Assembly (NCBI RefSeq): GCF_017832975.1
Contig: NZ_JAFIBI010000001.1
Coordinates: 1,550,001-1,614,000, forward strand
Direction: 5' to 3'
From: Arthrobacter sp. PvP023
GTDB lineage: Bacteria > Actinomycetota > Actinomycetes > Actinomycetales > Micrococcaceae
Length of the DNA stretch: 64,000 nucleotides
Under the pieces are notes generated by a model that saw only the letters and a program-made list of their open reading frames with translations, had not been told where the DNA came from and made no database searches. The position numbers and the translations under genes were made by a program. Positions 45,889 through 54,877 of this stretch are shown here, one piece after another (the stretch's first letter is position 1; each line of letters starts with the position of its first letter).

Positions 45889-46869
45889 CTAGTGCCGTCG
45901 GTGGTCCTGGATGGTCATGCGGGGGCCGAACGTGGGTTTCCGGAAACCGCTGAGGCCGATCATCCGCACCACCCGCTGCCGGTGACCCTGCCACGGCGCC
46001 AGCAGCCGCAGCATCCCGGCGTCGTCCGTCCTCCGGCCGGTCAGCGCTGCGCCGACGTAGGCCGCGAGGTGGTAGTCGCCCACCGCGATGGAGTCAGGGC
46101 AGCCGTGCGTCCTCTGCACCACCTCCGCCGTGGTCCAGACCCCGATGCCCGGAATGGTCTGCATCCCGGCGGCCGCCTCTGTTGCCGGCAGCGCCGCAAG
46201 GCGTTCAAGGGCGACGGCGGAACGCAGCGCCCGCATGACCGTGGCCGAACGCTGGGGACCCACGCCGGCCTTGTGCCACTCCCACGACGGGATGCGCAGC
46301 CACTGCTCCGGTGTGGGCTGCAGCCGCAGGCCGGCCGGAGCGGCCGAACCGGCAGCCGGAGCCGGCGCCCCGTAACGGTACATCAGGTAGCGGTAGCCGC
46401 GCCGGGCTTCGATGACGGTGACCTTCTGCTCAAGAATGGTGGGCACCAGGGAGTCCACCATCCGGCCGGTGGCCGGGAGCCGCAGCGCCAGGTTCCGGCG
46501 TCGGGCTTCCACCACCATCCGGGGGAGCGTGGAGTGGAACTCCGGGTGGTCGAACGCGGACCAGTCGTCCCCGCTGCCCAGCAGCCGCGGCGCGCCGGCC
46601 ACGGCCTCCTCCGAACCAGGTCCCCAGGCCTGGATGTCCACCGCCGGTTCGCGGGGGTCCCCGGCCACGGCGAGGCGCAGGGTGGCCGGCCCGCACGGCG
46701 TGGTGAATGCCATCCAGAGCCCGTCCGGTGCGGCAGCAAACGCCGGATCGCCATTGCCGCGCATGAGTGTGCCGAGCGTCTGCAGGAGGTTGAACGGGCC
46801 GCCGGCATGCCACCGCAGGGAGGCATCCGCCGCGGCGGCCAGGCCGGCGGGGACGTCTGCGATGGTCAT
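45889..46869 (-). CDS. HhH-GPD DNA glycosylase, AlkA-like
   Basis: A 326-residue base-excision repair enzyme. Residues about 140-310 form the helix-hairpin-helix glycosylase fold: LEQKVTVIEARRGYRYL, the hairpin MQTIPGIGVWTTAEVVQ, and the catalytic Asp of SIAVGDYHLAAYVG. No Cys4 iron-sulfur loop is seen, in keeping with AlkA-type 3-methyladenine glycosylases. An N-terminal domain of about 130 residues (PCGPATLRLAVAGDPR) precedes it. Exact lesion specificity unknown. Confidence 0.87.
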   Translation of the reverse strand: MTIADVPAGLAAAADASLRWHAGGPFNLLQTLGTLMRGNGDPAFAAAPDGLWMAFTTPCGPATLRLAVAGDPREPAVDIQAWGPGSEEAVAGAPRLLGSGDDWSAFDHPEFHSTLPRMVVEARRRNLALRLPATGRMVDSLVPTILEQKVTVIEARRGYRYLMYRYGAPAPAAGSAAPAGLRLQPTPEQWLRIPSWEWHKAGVGPQRSATVMRALRSAVALERLAALPATEAAAGMQTIPGIGVWTTAEVVQRTHGCPDSIAVGDYHLAAYVGAALTGRRTDDAGMLRLLAPWQGHRQRVVRMIGLSGFRKPTFGPRMTIQDHRRH

Positions 46870-47024
46870 TTACCCATCGTCCCACGCGGGGCTGACAGGT
46901 CCGGAAACCGGCAAGGCCGAACGGCCCTGCCCGTCACCGACCCCCGGGCCTAGACTCCAGGTGTGGCGTGGACCGCCCGCGCCGGGCCGATTGCGGCCAG
47001 AGTGTGGAATGCCAGGTGAAGACA

Positions 47025-47453
47025 ATGGCCGGAGGAGTAGTGCACTTCGAGATCCCCGCCGACAACGAAGACCGCGCACGGGATTTTTACAGTTCGGCGT
47101 TTGGCTGGGAGATGAATCCGCTGCCGGATATGAGCTACACGCTGATCATGACGACGCCTGTCGATGACACCGGCATGCCGTCCGCGGCCGGTTCCATCAA
47201 CGGGGGCATGTTCCGCCGGGAGGGGGAGATGGCGGCGCCGGTGGTCACCGTTGACGTGGAGGACATTGACGCCACCCTGGCGAAGATTGCCGCCGTGGGT
47301 GGTTCAGTCTTCCGGGGCAAAATGGAGGTTCCGGGCATGGGGTGGAACGCCTATTTCAAGGACAGCGAGGGGAACATCGTGGGCTTGTGGCAAAACGCCG
47401 AACCGGGCCCCGCCGTCAGCCCTGACGCCGCTGCCAACGACATCGGCGCGTGA
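47025..47453 (+). CDS. VOC (glyoxalase/bleomycin-resistance fold) family protein
   Basis: A 142-residue metalloprotein-like fold of two beta-alpha-beta-beta-beta units. N-terminal VVHFEIPADNEDRARDFYSS with the metal-type His and Glu position, then FGWEM; C-terminal YFKDSEGNIVGLWQNA with the usual Glu/Asp. The reaction cannot be inferred. ATG 47025 follows AGGTG by 6 nt; longer in-frame starts upstream have no similarity. Confidence 0.85.
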   Translation: MAGGVVHFEIPADNEDRARDFYSSAFGWEMNPLPDMSYTLIMTTPVDDTGMPSAAGSINGGMFRREGEMAAPVVTVDVEDIDATLAKIAAVGGSVFRGKMEVPGMGWNAYFKDSEGNIVGLWQNAEPGPAVSPDAAANDIGA

Positions 47454-47457
47454 CGCC

Positions 47458-48708
47458 TCACTGCATGCCTGAAGCCGCCCACAGCGCCACGACTGCCAGG
47501 GGAACCGTCAGCGTTGCAGCCCCCAGGCCCGCCAGGGCGAATCCGCCCCACCTGATCCGGACGTTCAGCGCCCGCAGCCGCTCGTGCCAGAGCAACGTGG
47601 CCAGCGACGCCCACGGACTCACCAGCGGGCCAAGGTTCACGCCGATAAGAAGGGCGGCCAGCCGGGCGGGCGAGCCGGCCACAGGTTCCAGGGCCAGGTA
47701 GGCGGGGAGGTTGTTGGCAGCGTTTGCGGCGCCCGCGCCCAGCCCCGCCAACTGCAGGAGGGCGGGCAGGCTGTCGCCTGATCCGGACACTCCGGCCAGG
47801 AGCGAGGTCAGGCCGTTGGCGTGCAGGGCCTCCACGATCATGAACAGGCCCACCGTCAGCATCAGCGGACGCCACGGAACCATGGACCATCGCAGCGCGG
47901 CCGGGCGGCGCCGCAGGAAGACCGCCAGCAGGAAAGCCGCGGCTACCATCGCGGGGTATTGCACCGGAACTCCGGACACCAACGCAGGCAGCAGCACCAG
48001 CAGCGTGCCGGCTGCAAATATCAGCAGGCTGCGGTCCCTCACTCGGTGGACAGGCTGCGGACCGTAGGTTCCGCGCAGCTCCCGCCTGAACGCCAGCCAC
48101 AACAGGGCCAGCGGGACCAGCAATCCCACCAGGGCGGGCGCCCAGACCAAAGCCGCAAAGCCGAGCGGGCTGAGCCCGAGCCTGTCCTGCGCCAAAAGGT
48201 TCGTCAGGTTGGACACCGGAAGCAACAGGGAGGCCGTGTTGGCGAGCCAGATGCTGGTCAGGGCGAACGGCAGGGGCGGAATCCGGGCATGGACGGCCAG
48301 GAGCACCACCACAGGAGTCACCAGCACCGCCGTTGTGTCCAGGGATAGGAACACCGTGGAGACAGTGGCCACCGCGATGACCAGGAGCCACAAGGAGAAC
48401 ACCCGGCCCCGGCCCAGGGCAGCCAGGCGGTCCGTCACCACGCGGAACAGCCCCGCCTCGTCCAGGAGCTCGGTGACCAGTGACATGGCCAGCACGAAGG
48501 ACAGGATCGGGATGGTGCGGGCTGCCAGTTCCTCGAAAGCGCGCCCCGGGAGCGCACCAACCGCCAGGGCGCCCATGCCTGCCGCCAGTACGGCCCCCGG
48601 CAGGAGGTAGCTCCGTATCTTCGTCAGCCACGCGAACCGCTCCACCGCCCCATCGTCCCATCCGCTGCCGTGTGCGTGCGCGAGCGACGCTCGGACGCCT
48701 GCCGGCAT
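47458..48708 (-). CDS. ArsB/SLC13-type anion permease
   Basis: A 416-residue inner-membrane transporter with about ten to eleven helices. The pattern TVFLSLDTTAVLVTPVVVLL and the repeated half ANAANNLPAYLALEP match ion-transporter-superfamily permeases (ArsB, CitMHS, SLC13) with paired Asn/Asp substrate loops. ATG 48708 has GGAAGAGC close upstream. GTG 48645 is an alternative, giving a start directly at VERFAWLTK and leaving more room for divergent promoters with the cystathionine beta-synthase gene. The ORF stays open far upstream only as antisense of that gene. Substrate unknown (arsenite, citrate or another anion). Confidence 0.82.
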   Translation of the reverse strand: MPAGVRASLAHAHGSGWDDGAVERFAWLTKIRSYLLPGAVLAAGMGALAVGALPGRAFEELAARTIPILSFVLAMSLVTELLDEAGLFRVVTDRLAALGRGRVFSLWLLVIAVATVSTVFLSLDTTAVLVTPVVVLLAVHARIPPLPFALTSIWLANTASLLLPVSNLTNLLAQDRLGLSPLGFAALVWAPALVGLLVPLALLWLAFRRELRGTYGPQPVHRVRDRSLLIFAAGTLLVLLPALVSGVPVQYPAMVAAAFLLAVFLRRRPAALRWSMVPWRPLMLTVGLFMIVEALHANGLTSLLAGVSGSGDSLPALLQLAGLGAGAANAANNLPAYLALEPVAGSPARLAALLIGVNLGPLVSPWASLATLLWHERLRALNVRIRWGGFALAGLGAATLTVPLAVVALWAASGMQ

Positions 48709-48759
48709 GCTCTTCCGCCGAGGCAAGGGGAACAGGTCAGAGACGGTAACTTTGTACCT

Positions 48760-50145
48760 ATGAAGTACGCCCAGTCCGTCCTGGACCTCATCGGCAACAC
48801 GCCTCTCGTCAAGCTCAACCACGTCACCGATGGCATCAAAGCCACCGTCCTGGCGAAGGTGGAATACCTGAACCCCGGGGGGTCCATCAAGGACCGGATC
48901 GCGGCGAAGATGATCGAGGAGGCGGAGCGGGACGGCAAGCTGCTGCCCGGCGGGACCATCGTTGAACCCACCTCGGGGAACACCGGCGTTGGCCTGGCAC
49001 TGGTGGCACAGCAGAAGGGCTACCGCTGCGTTTTCGTGGTGCCGGACAAGGTGGGCGAGGACAAGCGTGCCGTCCTGCAGGCATACGGCGCCGAAGTGGT
49101 GGTGACGCCTACCGCCGTCGCACCTGACAGCCCGCAGAGCTACTACGGCGTGTCCGACCGCCTCGTCACCGAGATCCCCGGCGCCTATAAACCGGACCAG
49201 TTCTCCAACCCTGCCGCCCCCGGGAGCCACTACGAAACCACCGGCCCGGAAATCTGGCGCGACACCGACGGCCGGATCACCCACTGCGTGATCGGGGCCG
49301 GCACCGGCGGCACCATCACCGGCACGGGCCGGTACCTCAAGGAGGTTTCCGCCAACCGTTCCGAAGCCGACGGCGGACGCGTCCGGATCATCGGCGCCGA
49401 CCCCGAAGGCTCCGTGTACTCGGGCGGCACCGGACGGCCGTACTTCGTCGAAGGCGTCGGTGAGGACATGTGGCCGGCCAACTACGACAAGTCCGTTCCG
49501 GACCAGGTGATTGCCGTCAGCGATGCCGAGTCCTTCGAAATGACCCGCAGGCTGGCCCGCGAGGAGGGCCTGCTGGTGGGCGGATCCTCCGGCATGGCCG
49601 TGGTGGCCGCCCTGCAGGTCGCCAAGGACCTGCCCGAGGACGCCGTGGTGGTGGTGATCCTGCCCGATTCCGGCCGCGGCTACCTGGCGAAGATCTTCAA
49701 CGACCAGTGGATGCGGTCCTACGGCTTCCTGTCCGGCGGCGAAGAGTCCTCCGTCGGTGAGGTGCTCAAGTCGAAGACCGGTGAGCTCCCCGAGCTGGTG
49801 CACATCCACCCGAACGAAACGGTGCGCGATGTCATCAACATCATGAACGAGTTCGGCGTCTCCCACATCCCGGTCCTGTCCCAGGAGCCGCCGGTGGTCA
49901 TGGGCGAGGTGCTGGGCGCCGTGGACGAGCGGAGCCTCACCTCCAAGCTGTTCCGCGGCGAGGCGAAGCTGACGGACAAGATCGCCGAACACATGGGGGA
50001 GCGCCTGCCCGTGATCGGATCGCTGGAAACCATCTCCGCCGCCCGCGAACTGCTCTCCGACGTCGACACCGTGATGGTCACGTTCGTTGGCGCCCCGGTG
50101 GGCATCCTGACCCGCCACGACCTTCTCGCCTACCTCAGCAACTGA
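48760..50145 (+). CDS. cbs: Cystathionine beta-synthase
   Basis: A 461-residue PLP enzyme that condenses homocysteine and serine to cystathionine. PLP-binding Lys44 in NPGGSIKDRIA, the phosphate loops TSGNTGVGLA and GAGTGGTITGTG, and ILPDSGRGYLAK. A C-terminal pair of CBS nucleotide-binding domains (about 335-461, MNEFGVSHIPVL) is present, as in regulated actinobacterial enzymes. First step of reverse transsulfuration, with the next gene supplying the gamma step. No strong ribosome site; the short distance from a TAACTT-like hexamer suggests a short or absent leader. Confidence 0.93.
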   Translation: MKYAQSVLDLIGNTPLVKLNHVTDGIKATVLAKVEYLNPGGSIKDRIAAKMIEEAERDGKLLPGGTIVEPTSGNTGVGLALVAQQKGYRCVFVVPDKVGEDKRAVLQAYGAEVVVTPTAVAPDSPQSYYGVSDRLVTEIPGAYKPDQFSNPAAPGSHYETTGPEIWRDTDGRITHCVIGAGTGGTITGTGRYLKEVSANRSEADGGRVRIIGADPEGSVYSGGTGRPYFVEGVGEDMWPANYDKSVPDQVIAVSDAESFEMTRRLAREEGLLVGGSSGMAVVAALQVAKDLPEDAVVVVILPDSGRGYLAKIFNDQWMRSYGFLSGGEESSVGEVLKSKTGELPELVHIHPNETVRDVINIMNEFGVSHIPVLSQEPPVVMGEVLGAVDERSLTSKLFRGEAKLTDKIAEHMGERLPVIGSLETISAARELLSDVDTVMVTFVGAPVGILTRHDLLAYLSN

Positions 50146-50146
50146 C

Positions 50147-50197
50147 CCGGTGGTTGAGCCTGTGCCGGACCAGGATTTCGACAGGCTCGATCACCGG
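50147..50197. repeat. Intergenic inverted repeat with TTGAGCCTGT arms
   Basis: CCGGTGGTTGAGCCTGT (50147-50163) and ACAGGCTCGATCACCGG (50181-50197) pair at 15 of 17 positions. TTTCGACAGGCTCGATCACC is reminiscent of a short element dispersed in Micrococcales intergenic regions; that is recollection, not checked here. It sits between cbs and the gamma-synthase gene. Confidence 0.7.
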
Positions 50198-50218
50198 ACT
50201 CCAGCCGAAAGGAACGTC

Positions 50219-51403
50219 ATGTCCAGAGAAAACCAAGGCTTCAACACCCGCGCCGTGCACGCCGGCCAAGCCTTCGAGCCGCGCACCGGTGCCGTGGTGC
50301 CCCCGCTGCACTTCAGCTCCACCTATGCCCAGGACGGGATCGGCGGGCTCCGTGACGGCTATGAATACGGCCGCGGCGGCAACCCCACCCGCGACGCGCT
50401 GCAGGAACAGCTTGCCGCCCTCGAAGGCGGCTCGCACGCCTACTCCTTCAGCTCGGGCCTGGCCGCGGAGGACTCCCTCATCCGGGCGCTCACCCGCCCC
50501 GGGGACCACATCGTGCTGGGCAACGACGCCTACGGGGGAACCTACCGCCTGATCAGCCGTGTGCTGGGTGAATGGGGCATCGGCAACACCCCCGTGGACA
50601 TGGCGGACCTTGATGCCGTGGCAAAGGCCATCGCCGCGGGCGGGACGGACGGCGGCACCACCCGCCTCGTATGGGTGGAAACCCCTTCCAACCCGATGAT
50701 GAAGATCACCGACATCGAAGCGCTCGCCGCGCTGGCCCACGACGCCGGCGCCCTCCTGGTGGTGGACAACACCTTCGCGTCGCCCTATTTGCAGACCCCG
50801 CTGGCCCTTGGTGCCGACATCGTGGTGCATTCCACCACCAAGTACATCGGCGGCCATTCCGACGTCGTCGGCGGAGCGATCGTGGTCAACGACGCGGAAC
50901 TCGCCGAGAAGATCGGCTTCGTCCAGTTCGCCGTCGGCGCCGTTTCCGGGCCGATGGACGCCTTCCTCACCACCCGCGGGCTCAAGACCCTCGGCGTCCG
51001 GATGGACCGGCACAGCGACAACGCCCAGGCCGTGGCCGAGTGGCTGCTGCAGCGCCCGGAAGTGGAGGCGGTGCTGTACCCGGGCCTCCCGTCGCACCCC
51101 GGCCACGAACTCGCGAAGAAGCAGATGAAGAAGTTCGGCGGCATGATTTCCGTGCAGTTCAAGGGCGGCGAAGCCGCGGCCCGTACCGTTGCGGAAAACA
51201 CGTCGGTGTTCACCCTGGCCGAGTCCCTCGGCGGCATTGAATCCCTGATGAACTACCCGTCGGAAATGACGCACGCTTCGGTCAAGGGGACGGAACTGGC
51301 AGTGCCGGTCAATCTGATCCGGCTCTCCTGCGGCATCGAGGACGTCGAGGACCTGATTGCGGACCTGGAGCACGCTTTCACCTTCATTGGTGCGGGCAGC
51401 TAG
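50219..51403 (+). CDS. metB: Cystathionine gamma-synthase/lyase
   Basis: A 394-residue Cys/Met-metabolism PLP enzyme. PLP Lys208 in HSTTKYIGGHSDVVGG, the cofactor-contact Tyr and Arg in YEYGRGGNPTRDALQ, SSGLAAEDSLI, and the C-terminal SLGGIESLMNYPSEMTHAS and IRLSCGIEDVEDLI. Sequence does not separate synthase from lyase. Following cbs by 73 nt, a gamma-lyase role yielding cysteine is plausible. ATG 50219 follows AAAGGA by 5 nt; the longer frame would translate the upstream palindrome. Confidence 0.92.
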   Translation: MSRENQGFNTRAVHAGQAFEPRTGAVVPPLHFSSTYAQDGIGGLRDGYEYGRGGNPTRDALQEQLAALEGGSHAYSFSSGLAAEDSLIRALTRPGDHIVLGNDAYGGTYRLISRVLGEWGIGNTPVDMADLDAVAKAIAAGGTDGGTTRLVWVETPSNPMMKITDIEALAALAHDAGALLVVDNTFASPYLQTPLALGADIVVHSTTKYIGGHSDVVGGAIVVNDAELAEKIGFVQFAVGAVSGPMDAFLTTRGLKTLGVRMDRHSDNAQAVAEWLLQRPEVEAVLYPGLPSHPGHELAKKQMKKFGGMISVQFKGGEAAARTVAENTSVFTLAESLGGIESLMNYPSEMTHASVKGTELAVPVNLIRLSCGIEDVEDLIADLEHAFTFIGAGS

Positions 51404-51409
51404 CAGCCG

Positions 51410-52714
51410 GTGACCATCTCGCTTCGGGCTATTTCGCCCGCCACCCGCGGCTGGCTCGCGACCGCGGCCGGTGCCGTAATTCTTGCCGTAGCAGTGTGGT
51501 TCCTGTACACGGACTACAAACCGTTCCTGAACGACTTCGAGGTCTACTACTACGGCGGCGGCCGCGTCCTGGCATCAGGTGAAGGCGGCGCCAACGAGCT
51601 CTACGCACCGCGTGACGGCCTTCCGTTCACGTACCCGCCGTTTGCTGCCCTGCTCTTTGCCTTGTTGGCGACGATGAGCTTTGACGCAAGCAGCATGGTC
51701 TTCATCGTTGCTGCCCTGGCCGGTGCAGCGGTGGTGGCAGGCTGGCTGGCCCGGCACTACTTCGGCATGAAGTCGTGGCGCGCAGCCTTCGCGGACTACC
51801 GCTTCAGGACCACTGCCTTGGTGGGAACCGGCGCGATCCTGCTCCTGGGGCCATGGCGGGACACGTTCGTATTCGGCCAGATCAACATCATCCTGATGGG
51901 CCTGATCCTCGCGGACTTCGCCCTGTACGGGAAGTCGCGTGCGGGTGAAATCCGGTGGCCTGCCGGCCTGCTGATCGGACTGGCCGCCGGAGTGAAGCTC
52001 ACCCCGCTCGCGTTCGGCCTGTACTTCCTGGTGCGCCGCGACTTCAAGGCGCTCGGCTGGATGGCTGCCGGCTTCTTCGGTTCCATTGCGCTGTCCTGGG
52101 CAATCCTGCCGCAGGCGTCCTTGGCTTTCTGGACCAAGATCCTGCCTGACACCGGACGGATCGGCGGACCGGCTTACGTGGACAACCTTTCCCTGAAGGG
52201 GCTGCTGCTGCACGTCGGCATGCCGGATTCGTCCGTGACCAACCTGGCGTGGCTGGTCCTTTCGCTGGCGCTGGTAGTTCTCGCTGCGGTGGTCATCAAG
52301 TGGGCGGTGGACGTTGACGAGAACTTCATCGCCGTGTCCGCCACCGCCGTGCTCATGCTGCTGATCAGCCCGGTTTCCTGGTCACACCACTGGGTCTGGG
52401 TGGCTGTTGCGCTGCCCAGCATGGCATTTGCGATGCACCGCGTGCCGTCGCGCAACGGCAGGATGCGGACTGCCGGCTGGGTCATCGTTGTTTTCTCCAC
52501 CATCGCCTTCTACATGACGCCCAAGAACCTGGCGGTCTGGGCCGGAGCAGCCGAATGGGGCAAGGACCCGCAGACGCAGTGGCAGCTCACGGTGTCAAGC
52601 CTGGGTGTGGTGTGTGGCATCGCGATGCTGGCGTACTGGGCCCTCGCGTACCGTCCCTCGAGGGCCTCGCTTCGCTCATCTCCAGCGGATAAAACGGGTA
52701 TCCGCACAACCTAG
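51410..52714 (+). CDS. Glycosyltransferase family 87 membrane protein, copy 1
   Basis: A 434-residue polytopic membrane protein with about ten helices, related to GT87/DUF2029 polyprenyl-phosphomannose-dependent mannosyltransferases of actinobacteria (PimE-like). Motifs: NDFEVYYYGG with the acidic residue of the first loop, LPFTYPPFAALLF, LGPWRDTFVFGQIN, GVKLTPLAFGLYFLVRR, ILPDTGRIGG, and ISPVSWSHHWVW. GTG start 6 nt after metB. A paralogue lies at 54878. Likely acts in lipoglycan or cell-wall glycan synthesis on the outer face of the membrane; donor and acceptor unknown. Confidence 0.86.
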   Translation: MTISLRAISPATRGWLATAAGAVILAVAVWFLYTDYKPFLNDFEVYYYGGGRVLASGEGGANELYAPRDGLPFTYPPFAALLFALLATMSFDASSMVFIVAALAGAAVVAGWLARHYFGMKSWRAAFADYRFRTTALVGTGAILLLGPWRDTFVFGQINIILMGLILADFALYGKSRAGEIRWPAGLLIGLAAGVKLTPLAFGLYFLVRRDFKALGWMAAGFFGSIALSWAILPQASLAFWTKILPDTGRIGGPAYVDNLSLKGLLLHVGMPDSSVTNLAWLVLSLALVVLAAVVIKWAVDVDENFIAVSATAVLMLLISPVSWSHHWVWVAVALPSMAFAMHRVPSRNGRMRTAGWVIVVFSTIAFYMTPKNLAVWAGAAEWGKDPQTQWQLTVSSLGVVCGIAMLAYWALAYRPSRASLRSSPADKTGIRTT

Positions 52715-52729
52715 CTTTCTTGAAGAAAG
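52715..52729. promoter_or_regulatory. Perfect 15-bp dyad upstream of the hxlR-MFS pair
   Basis: CTTTCTT-G-AAGAAAG starts directly after the GT87 stop codon and ends 18 nt before the HxlR-type regulator. TAGCT...AGCTA flanks extend it imperfectly. It is AT-rich relative to its surroundings. Probable autoregulatory operator for the regulator-transporter pair. Confidence 0.6.
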
Positions 52730-52747
52730 TCAGCTACGGTAGCCTGC

Positions 52748-53257
52748 ATGGCACTCCGCTCTGACTGGTCCCAACGCTCGTGCGCCATGGCGCGCGGCCT
52801 GGATATCCTTGGCGATCCCTGGAGCATGCTGGTGCTCCGCGAAGTCTTCTTCGGCAACGGCCGCTTCGATGCCATGAAGAAGCGGCTGATGGTGGCCGAC
52901 TCCGTGCTCACCAAACGCCTGGCCGGCCTCGTGGACGACGGGCTGCTCGAGCGGAAACCGTACGACGACGGCGGCCGCACCCGGCAGGAGTACGTCCTCA
53001 CCGGGAAGGGCGAGGACGCGCTGCCGGTTCTCAATGCCGTCGTGATCTGGGCTGAAAAGCACCTCCCGGCGCCGTCCGAAACGGCGCACATGTTTGTCAT
53101 CCACTCCACCTGCGGGCAGCGGACGTCCTCCGCGGACACCTGCACGGCCTGCGGTGAGCGTCTTAGCGCGGACAACACCAGCTGGCACAGCCTCACCCGC
53201 ACCCCGGATCCGGTTCCGCTGGCCACGGCAGCCCTACGGAACGGAACCGCAGCATGA
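52748..53257 (+). CDS. HxlR-family transcriptional regulator
   Basis: A 169-residue winged-helix regulator. HxlR signature from residue 6: WSQRSCAMARGLDILGDPWS, then MLVLREVFFGNGRFDAMKK, VLTKRLAGLVDDGLLERKPY and a beta wing (GRTRQEYVLTGKGED). The conserved Cys near residue 12 is a redox-sensing candidate. A C-terminal CxxC pair (DTCTACGERL) may bind zinc; it is an addition beyond the usual 110-120 residues. It overlaps the MFS gene by four bases (ATGA). Confidence 0.9.
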   Translation: MALRSDWSQRSCAMARGLDILGDPWSMLVLREVFFGNGRFDAMKKRLMVADSVLTKRLAGLVDDGLLERKPYDDGGRTRQEYVLTGKGEDALPVLNAVVIWAEKHLPAPSETAHMFVIHSTCGQRTSSADTCTACGERLSADNTSWHSLTRTPDPVPLATAALRNGTAA

Positions 53258-54642
53258 GCGCCCCCAAGACCACCCTGCCCTCCGCTCCCCACACGAAACC
53301 ACGCCGCCGGCTGCATCCCGCGTGGATCGTGGCCGCGGTCGCATTCCTTGCCCTGGTGGGCGCAGCCGGCTTCCGGGCGGCCCCCGGGGTCCTGATGGTG
53401 CCGCTGCAGAACGAATTCGGCTGGTCCACCACCGTGCTGTCCGCGGCGGTCAGCATCAACCTGGTGCTCTTTGGCCTCACCGCCCCCTTTGCTGCGGCGC
53501 TCATGGAACGGTTCGGCATCCGCGCCGTGACCTCGGTGGCGCTGGTCCTGATCGGCGCCGGCAGTGCCCTGACCGTGCTGGTGAACCAGTCCTGGCAGAT
53601 CCTCCTGACCTGGGGGTTGCTGATCGGACTGGGTACGGGTTCCATGGCACTGGTCTTCGCCGCCACCATCGCCAACACCTGGTTCGCCAAGAGCCGCGGC
53701 CTGGTGATCGGTATTTTGACGGCGGGGAGTGCCGCCGGGCAGCTGGTCTTCCTGCCCTTCATCGCCATGCTGGCGCAGGATCCCGGCTGGCGGCAGGCCT
53801 CCCTGCTCATCGCCGCCGGTGCCCTGGCCGTGGTGCCGCTGGTGCTTAAATTCCTAAAGAACTCTCCCGCCGACGCCGGAGTGCTGCCCTACGGCTCCGA
53901 CGCCGCCGCGGAACCGGCCCCTTCACCAGCGTCCGGCGGCGCCGCCGTTCCCGGCGGCAACGGCACAGCTCCCGACGGGAACGCCGCGCCCGGGGGGAAC
54001 GCCGCCGTCCGGGCGCTGAAGGTGCTCAGGCGCGCCAGCAAGGTCCGGACGTTCTGGGCGCTGGTGGCCGGCTTCGCCATCTGCGGGGCCACCACCAACG
54101 GGCTTATCGGCACCCACTTCATCCCTTCCGCGCACGACCACGGCATGGCCGAAACCACCGCTGCAGGCCTGCTCGCCGTCGTCGGAATCTTCGACATCGT
54201 GGGCACCATCGCATCCGGCTGGCTGACCGACCGTTTCAACCCGCGGATCCTGCTGGCGGTGTACTACCAGTTCCGCGGCATCGGACTGCTGGTGCTGCCG
54301 CTCCTGCTAAGCGCCACGGTCCAGCCCAGCATGATCGTGTTCGTGGTGATTTACGGGCTGGATTGGGTGGCCACCGTCCCTCCCACCGCTGCCATCTGCC
54401 GCCAGGTGTTCGGCGCTGACGGCAGCGTGGTGTTCGGCTGGGTCTTCGCCGCCCACCAGCTCGGCGCGGCCGCCGCCGCCCTGGCCGCCGGCGCCATCCG
54501 TGACGCCACCGGCCAGTACACGTACGCCTGGTTCGGCGCAGCCGCCATGTGCACCATTGCCGCCGTCATCAGCGCCACCATCCGCAAGGACGCCGCGGCA
54601 CGGGAACCTGTCCTCGTGGAGGCAAGGGCCGCCGAGGGCTGA
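53254..54642 (+). CDS. MFS transporter, oxalate/formate-antiporter-like
   Basis: A 462-residue twelve-helix transporter. N-terminal half: GVLMVPLQNEFGWSTTVLSA, then NLVLFGLTAPFAAALMERFG, of the MCT/OFA-like subfamily. The central cytoplasmic loop (about residues 210-252) is Gly/Pro/Ala-rich. The second half contains GIFDIVGTIASGWLTDRFNP, typical of the same subfamily. ATG 53254 overlaps the hxlR stop (ATGA), so the regulator and transporter are translated together. It probably exports or imports a small organic anion. Confidence 0.88.
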   Translation: MSAPKTTLPSAPHTKPRRRLHPAWIVAAVAFLALVGAAGFRAAPGVLMVPLQNEFGWSTTVLSAAVSINLVLFGLTAPFAAALMERFGIRAVTSVALVLIGAGSALTVLVNQSWQILLTWGLLIGLGTGSMALVFAATIANTWFAKSRGLVIGILTAGSAAGQLVFLPFIAMLAQDPGWRQASLLIAAGALAVVPLVLKFLKNSPADAGVLPYGSDAAAEPAPSPASGGAAVPGGNGTAPDGNAAPGGNAAVRALKVLRRASKVRTFWALVAGFAICGATTNGLIGTHFIPSAHDHGMAETTAAGLLAVVGIFDIVGTIASGWLTDRFNPRILLAVYYQFRGIGLLVLPLLLSATVQPSMIVFVVIYGLDWVATVPPTAAICRQVFGADGSVVFGWVFAAHQLGAAAAALAAGAIRDATGQYTYAWFGAAAMCTIAAVISATIRKDAAAREPVLVEARAAEG

Positions 54643-54760
54643 GCGAGCCGCCCAGGCGGCCGGGCCGGCAGCCGGGAGCGCATAAAGCCCGGAGGCTGGT
54701 TCCGCCGGGTTGTGGTGCCACGCCGGGACCGCGCAGCAGGGGACAGGGCCGCTGTTTCAG

Positions 54761-54793
54761 TAGGATGTGAGGACGATGCGCCGGATCCGGCGC
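54761..54793 (+). promoter_or_regulatory. Putative -10 box and palindrome upstream of GT87 copy 2
   Basis: TAGGAT (54761-54766) fits an actinobacterial -10 box. GCGCCGGATCCGGCGC, a perfect 16-bp palindrome at 54778-54793, would lie just after the transcription start. The rest of the 235-nt gap (54643-54877) shows nothing else. Palindrome content alone does not prove regulation. Confidence 0.4.
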
Positions 54794-54877
54794 GAGTCAG
54801 CCGGCACAACTTCGCGATACGCGCGCACCGCGCCTTCAGTGGCGCCGCTCTGCAGGAACAACGTTTGGGGACACGGG

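Noticed and set aside
48709-50118. Upstream part of the 886-residue minus-strand ORF of the ArsB/SLC13 gene
   Set aside because: This part is antisense to cystathionine beta-synthase; the permease similarity begins only after the ATG at 48708.
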